DNA of 64,000 nt from an uncultured Clostridia bacterium (GTDB lineage: Bacteria > Bacillota > Clostridia > Monoglobales > Monoglobaceae). A model generated the notes under the pieces. The model ran no database searches. It was not told where the DNA came from and saw only the letters and a program-made list of their open reading frames with translations. The position numbers and the translations under genes were made by a program. The DNA lies in contig CAJTWN010000011.1 of NCBI GenBank assembly GCA_910580105.1, positions 1-64,000 of the forward strand, given 5' to 3'. Of this stretch, positions 63,757-64,000 are shown piece by piece. Positions within the stretch are counted from its first letter, which is position 1; each line of letters begins with the position of its first letter.

Positions 63757-64000
63757 TTGAACACCTCCCTGAACAATGCGTCAATACTCTTTCCTTCCTT
63801 ATCACGCAAGTTGTCAACACTGTCATGCAGAACAATCTTACCATTTGCAATAAAAATAACTTCATCCAAAATCTTCTCCACATCCGTTATAAGATGCGTA
63901 GAAATCAACACAGTTGACTCCGGCCGGTAATTACCAATAATGGTATTCAGAATATAATCCCGGGTTGCCGGATCAACGCCGCCAATCGGCTCGTCCAAAA
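63750..64000 (-). CDS. ABC transporter ATP-binding protein, C-terminal part (cut by window edge)
   Basis: The visible 83 residues begin at Walker B (LDEPIGGVDPATRDYIL), with D-loop and switch histidine in STHL. The rest lies beyond position 64000. It pairs with the ABC-2 permease. Confidence 0.93.
   Translation of the reverse strand, partial: LDEPIGGVDPATRDYILNTIIGNYRPESTVLISTHLITDVEKILDEVIFIANGKIVLHDSVDNLRDKEGKSIDALFREVFKC

Overview
The window looks like a chromosomal segment of an anaerobic member of the Clostridia (Bacillota). The grounds are the dnaN-recF-remB-gyrB block, 2x[4Fe-4S] ferredoxin, S-layer homology domains, several copper-amine-oxidase N-domain (CuAO_N) surface proteins, XRE regulators, AGGAGG-type ribosome binding sites, and promoters of the form TTGCAA/TTGACA-N16-18-TATAAT. 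Moderate GC and many carbohydrate-active secreted proteins suggest a gut or rumen commensal. The genus cannot be fixed from the sequence alone.

Layout. 0-9 kb is core. It has a small XRE regulator, a tandem intergenic repeat array, rsmG, a ferredoxin, a conserved unknown, then gyrB, remB, recF and dnaN as one leftward operon, queH, a small unknown and tRNA-Arg(ACG). dnaA is not next to dnaN. 9.2-23.4 kb is an accessory island bounded by two apparently identical direct repeats of about 730 bp, each carrying the same XRE gene. Inside are a 2241-residue cell-wall protein (RCC1 propeller, vWA-like, SLH x3, DUF4855-like), two DUF6273-CuAO_N lipid-free exported proteins, decayed duplicates of both, a serine-recombinase remnant, a truncated lipoprotein and, just outside, a broken IS3-family element. 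23.4-35.6 kb holds metabolic and regulatory genes: an acetyltransferase and iron alcohol dehydrogenase pair, a diguanylate cyclase, an AraC/GyrI regulator, a DUF3795-flavodoxin pair, an XRE-superoxide reductase fusion, divergent MATE exporters and sfsA. 36-42.5 kb holds a CuAO_N protein, a pseudouridine synthase, a split methionine synthase system and a CE15-like esterase. 42.6-45.5 kb is a decaying integration hot spot: tRNA-Ser(CGA), an integrase tail, a tRNA-Ser 3' fragment, a CdiI-like immunity gene and two genes broken by in-frame stops. 45.7-51 kb has two polysaccharide-degradation-type proteins. 51.5-56.3 kb is a two-component system with an FtsX-type ABC transporter. 56.6-64 kb holds a cupin, a cytidylate-kinase-like protein, a clan-A-like glycosidase, a DUF1593-LamG secreted protein, another CuAO_N protein and an ABC-2 transporter cut by the window edge.

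The most unusual elements are four near-identical 117-bp structured repeats, all on the + strand and all open as 39 codons. One forms the 5' leader of a MATE gene, ahead of an intrinsic terminator. Another supplies the stop codon of a pseudouridine synthase. Also notable are an XRE regulator fused to a complete desulfoferrodoxin with all predicted iron ligands and the E-K-H catalytic triplet, and the duplicated surface-protein island between long direct repeats.
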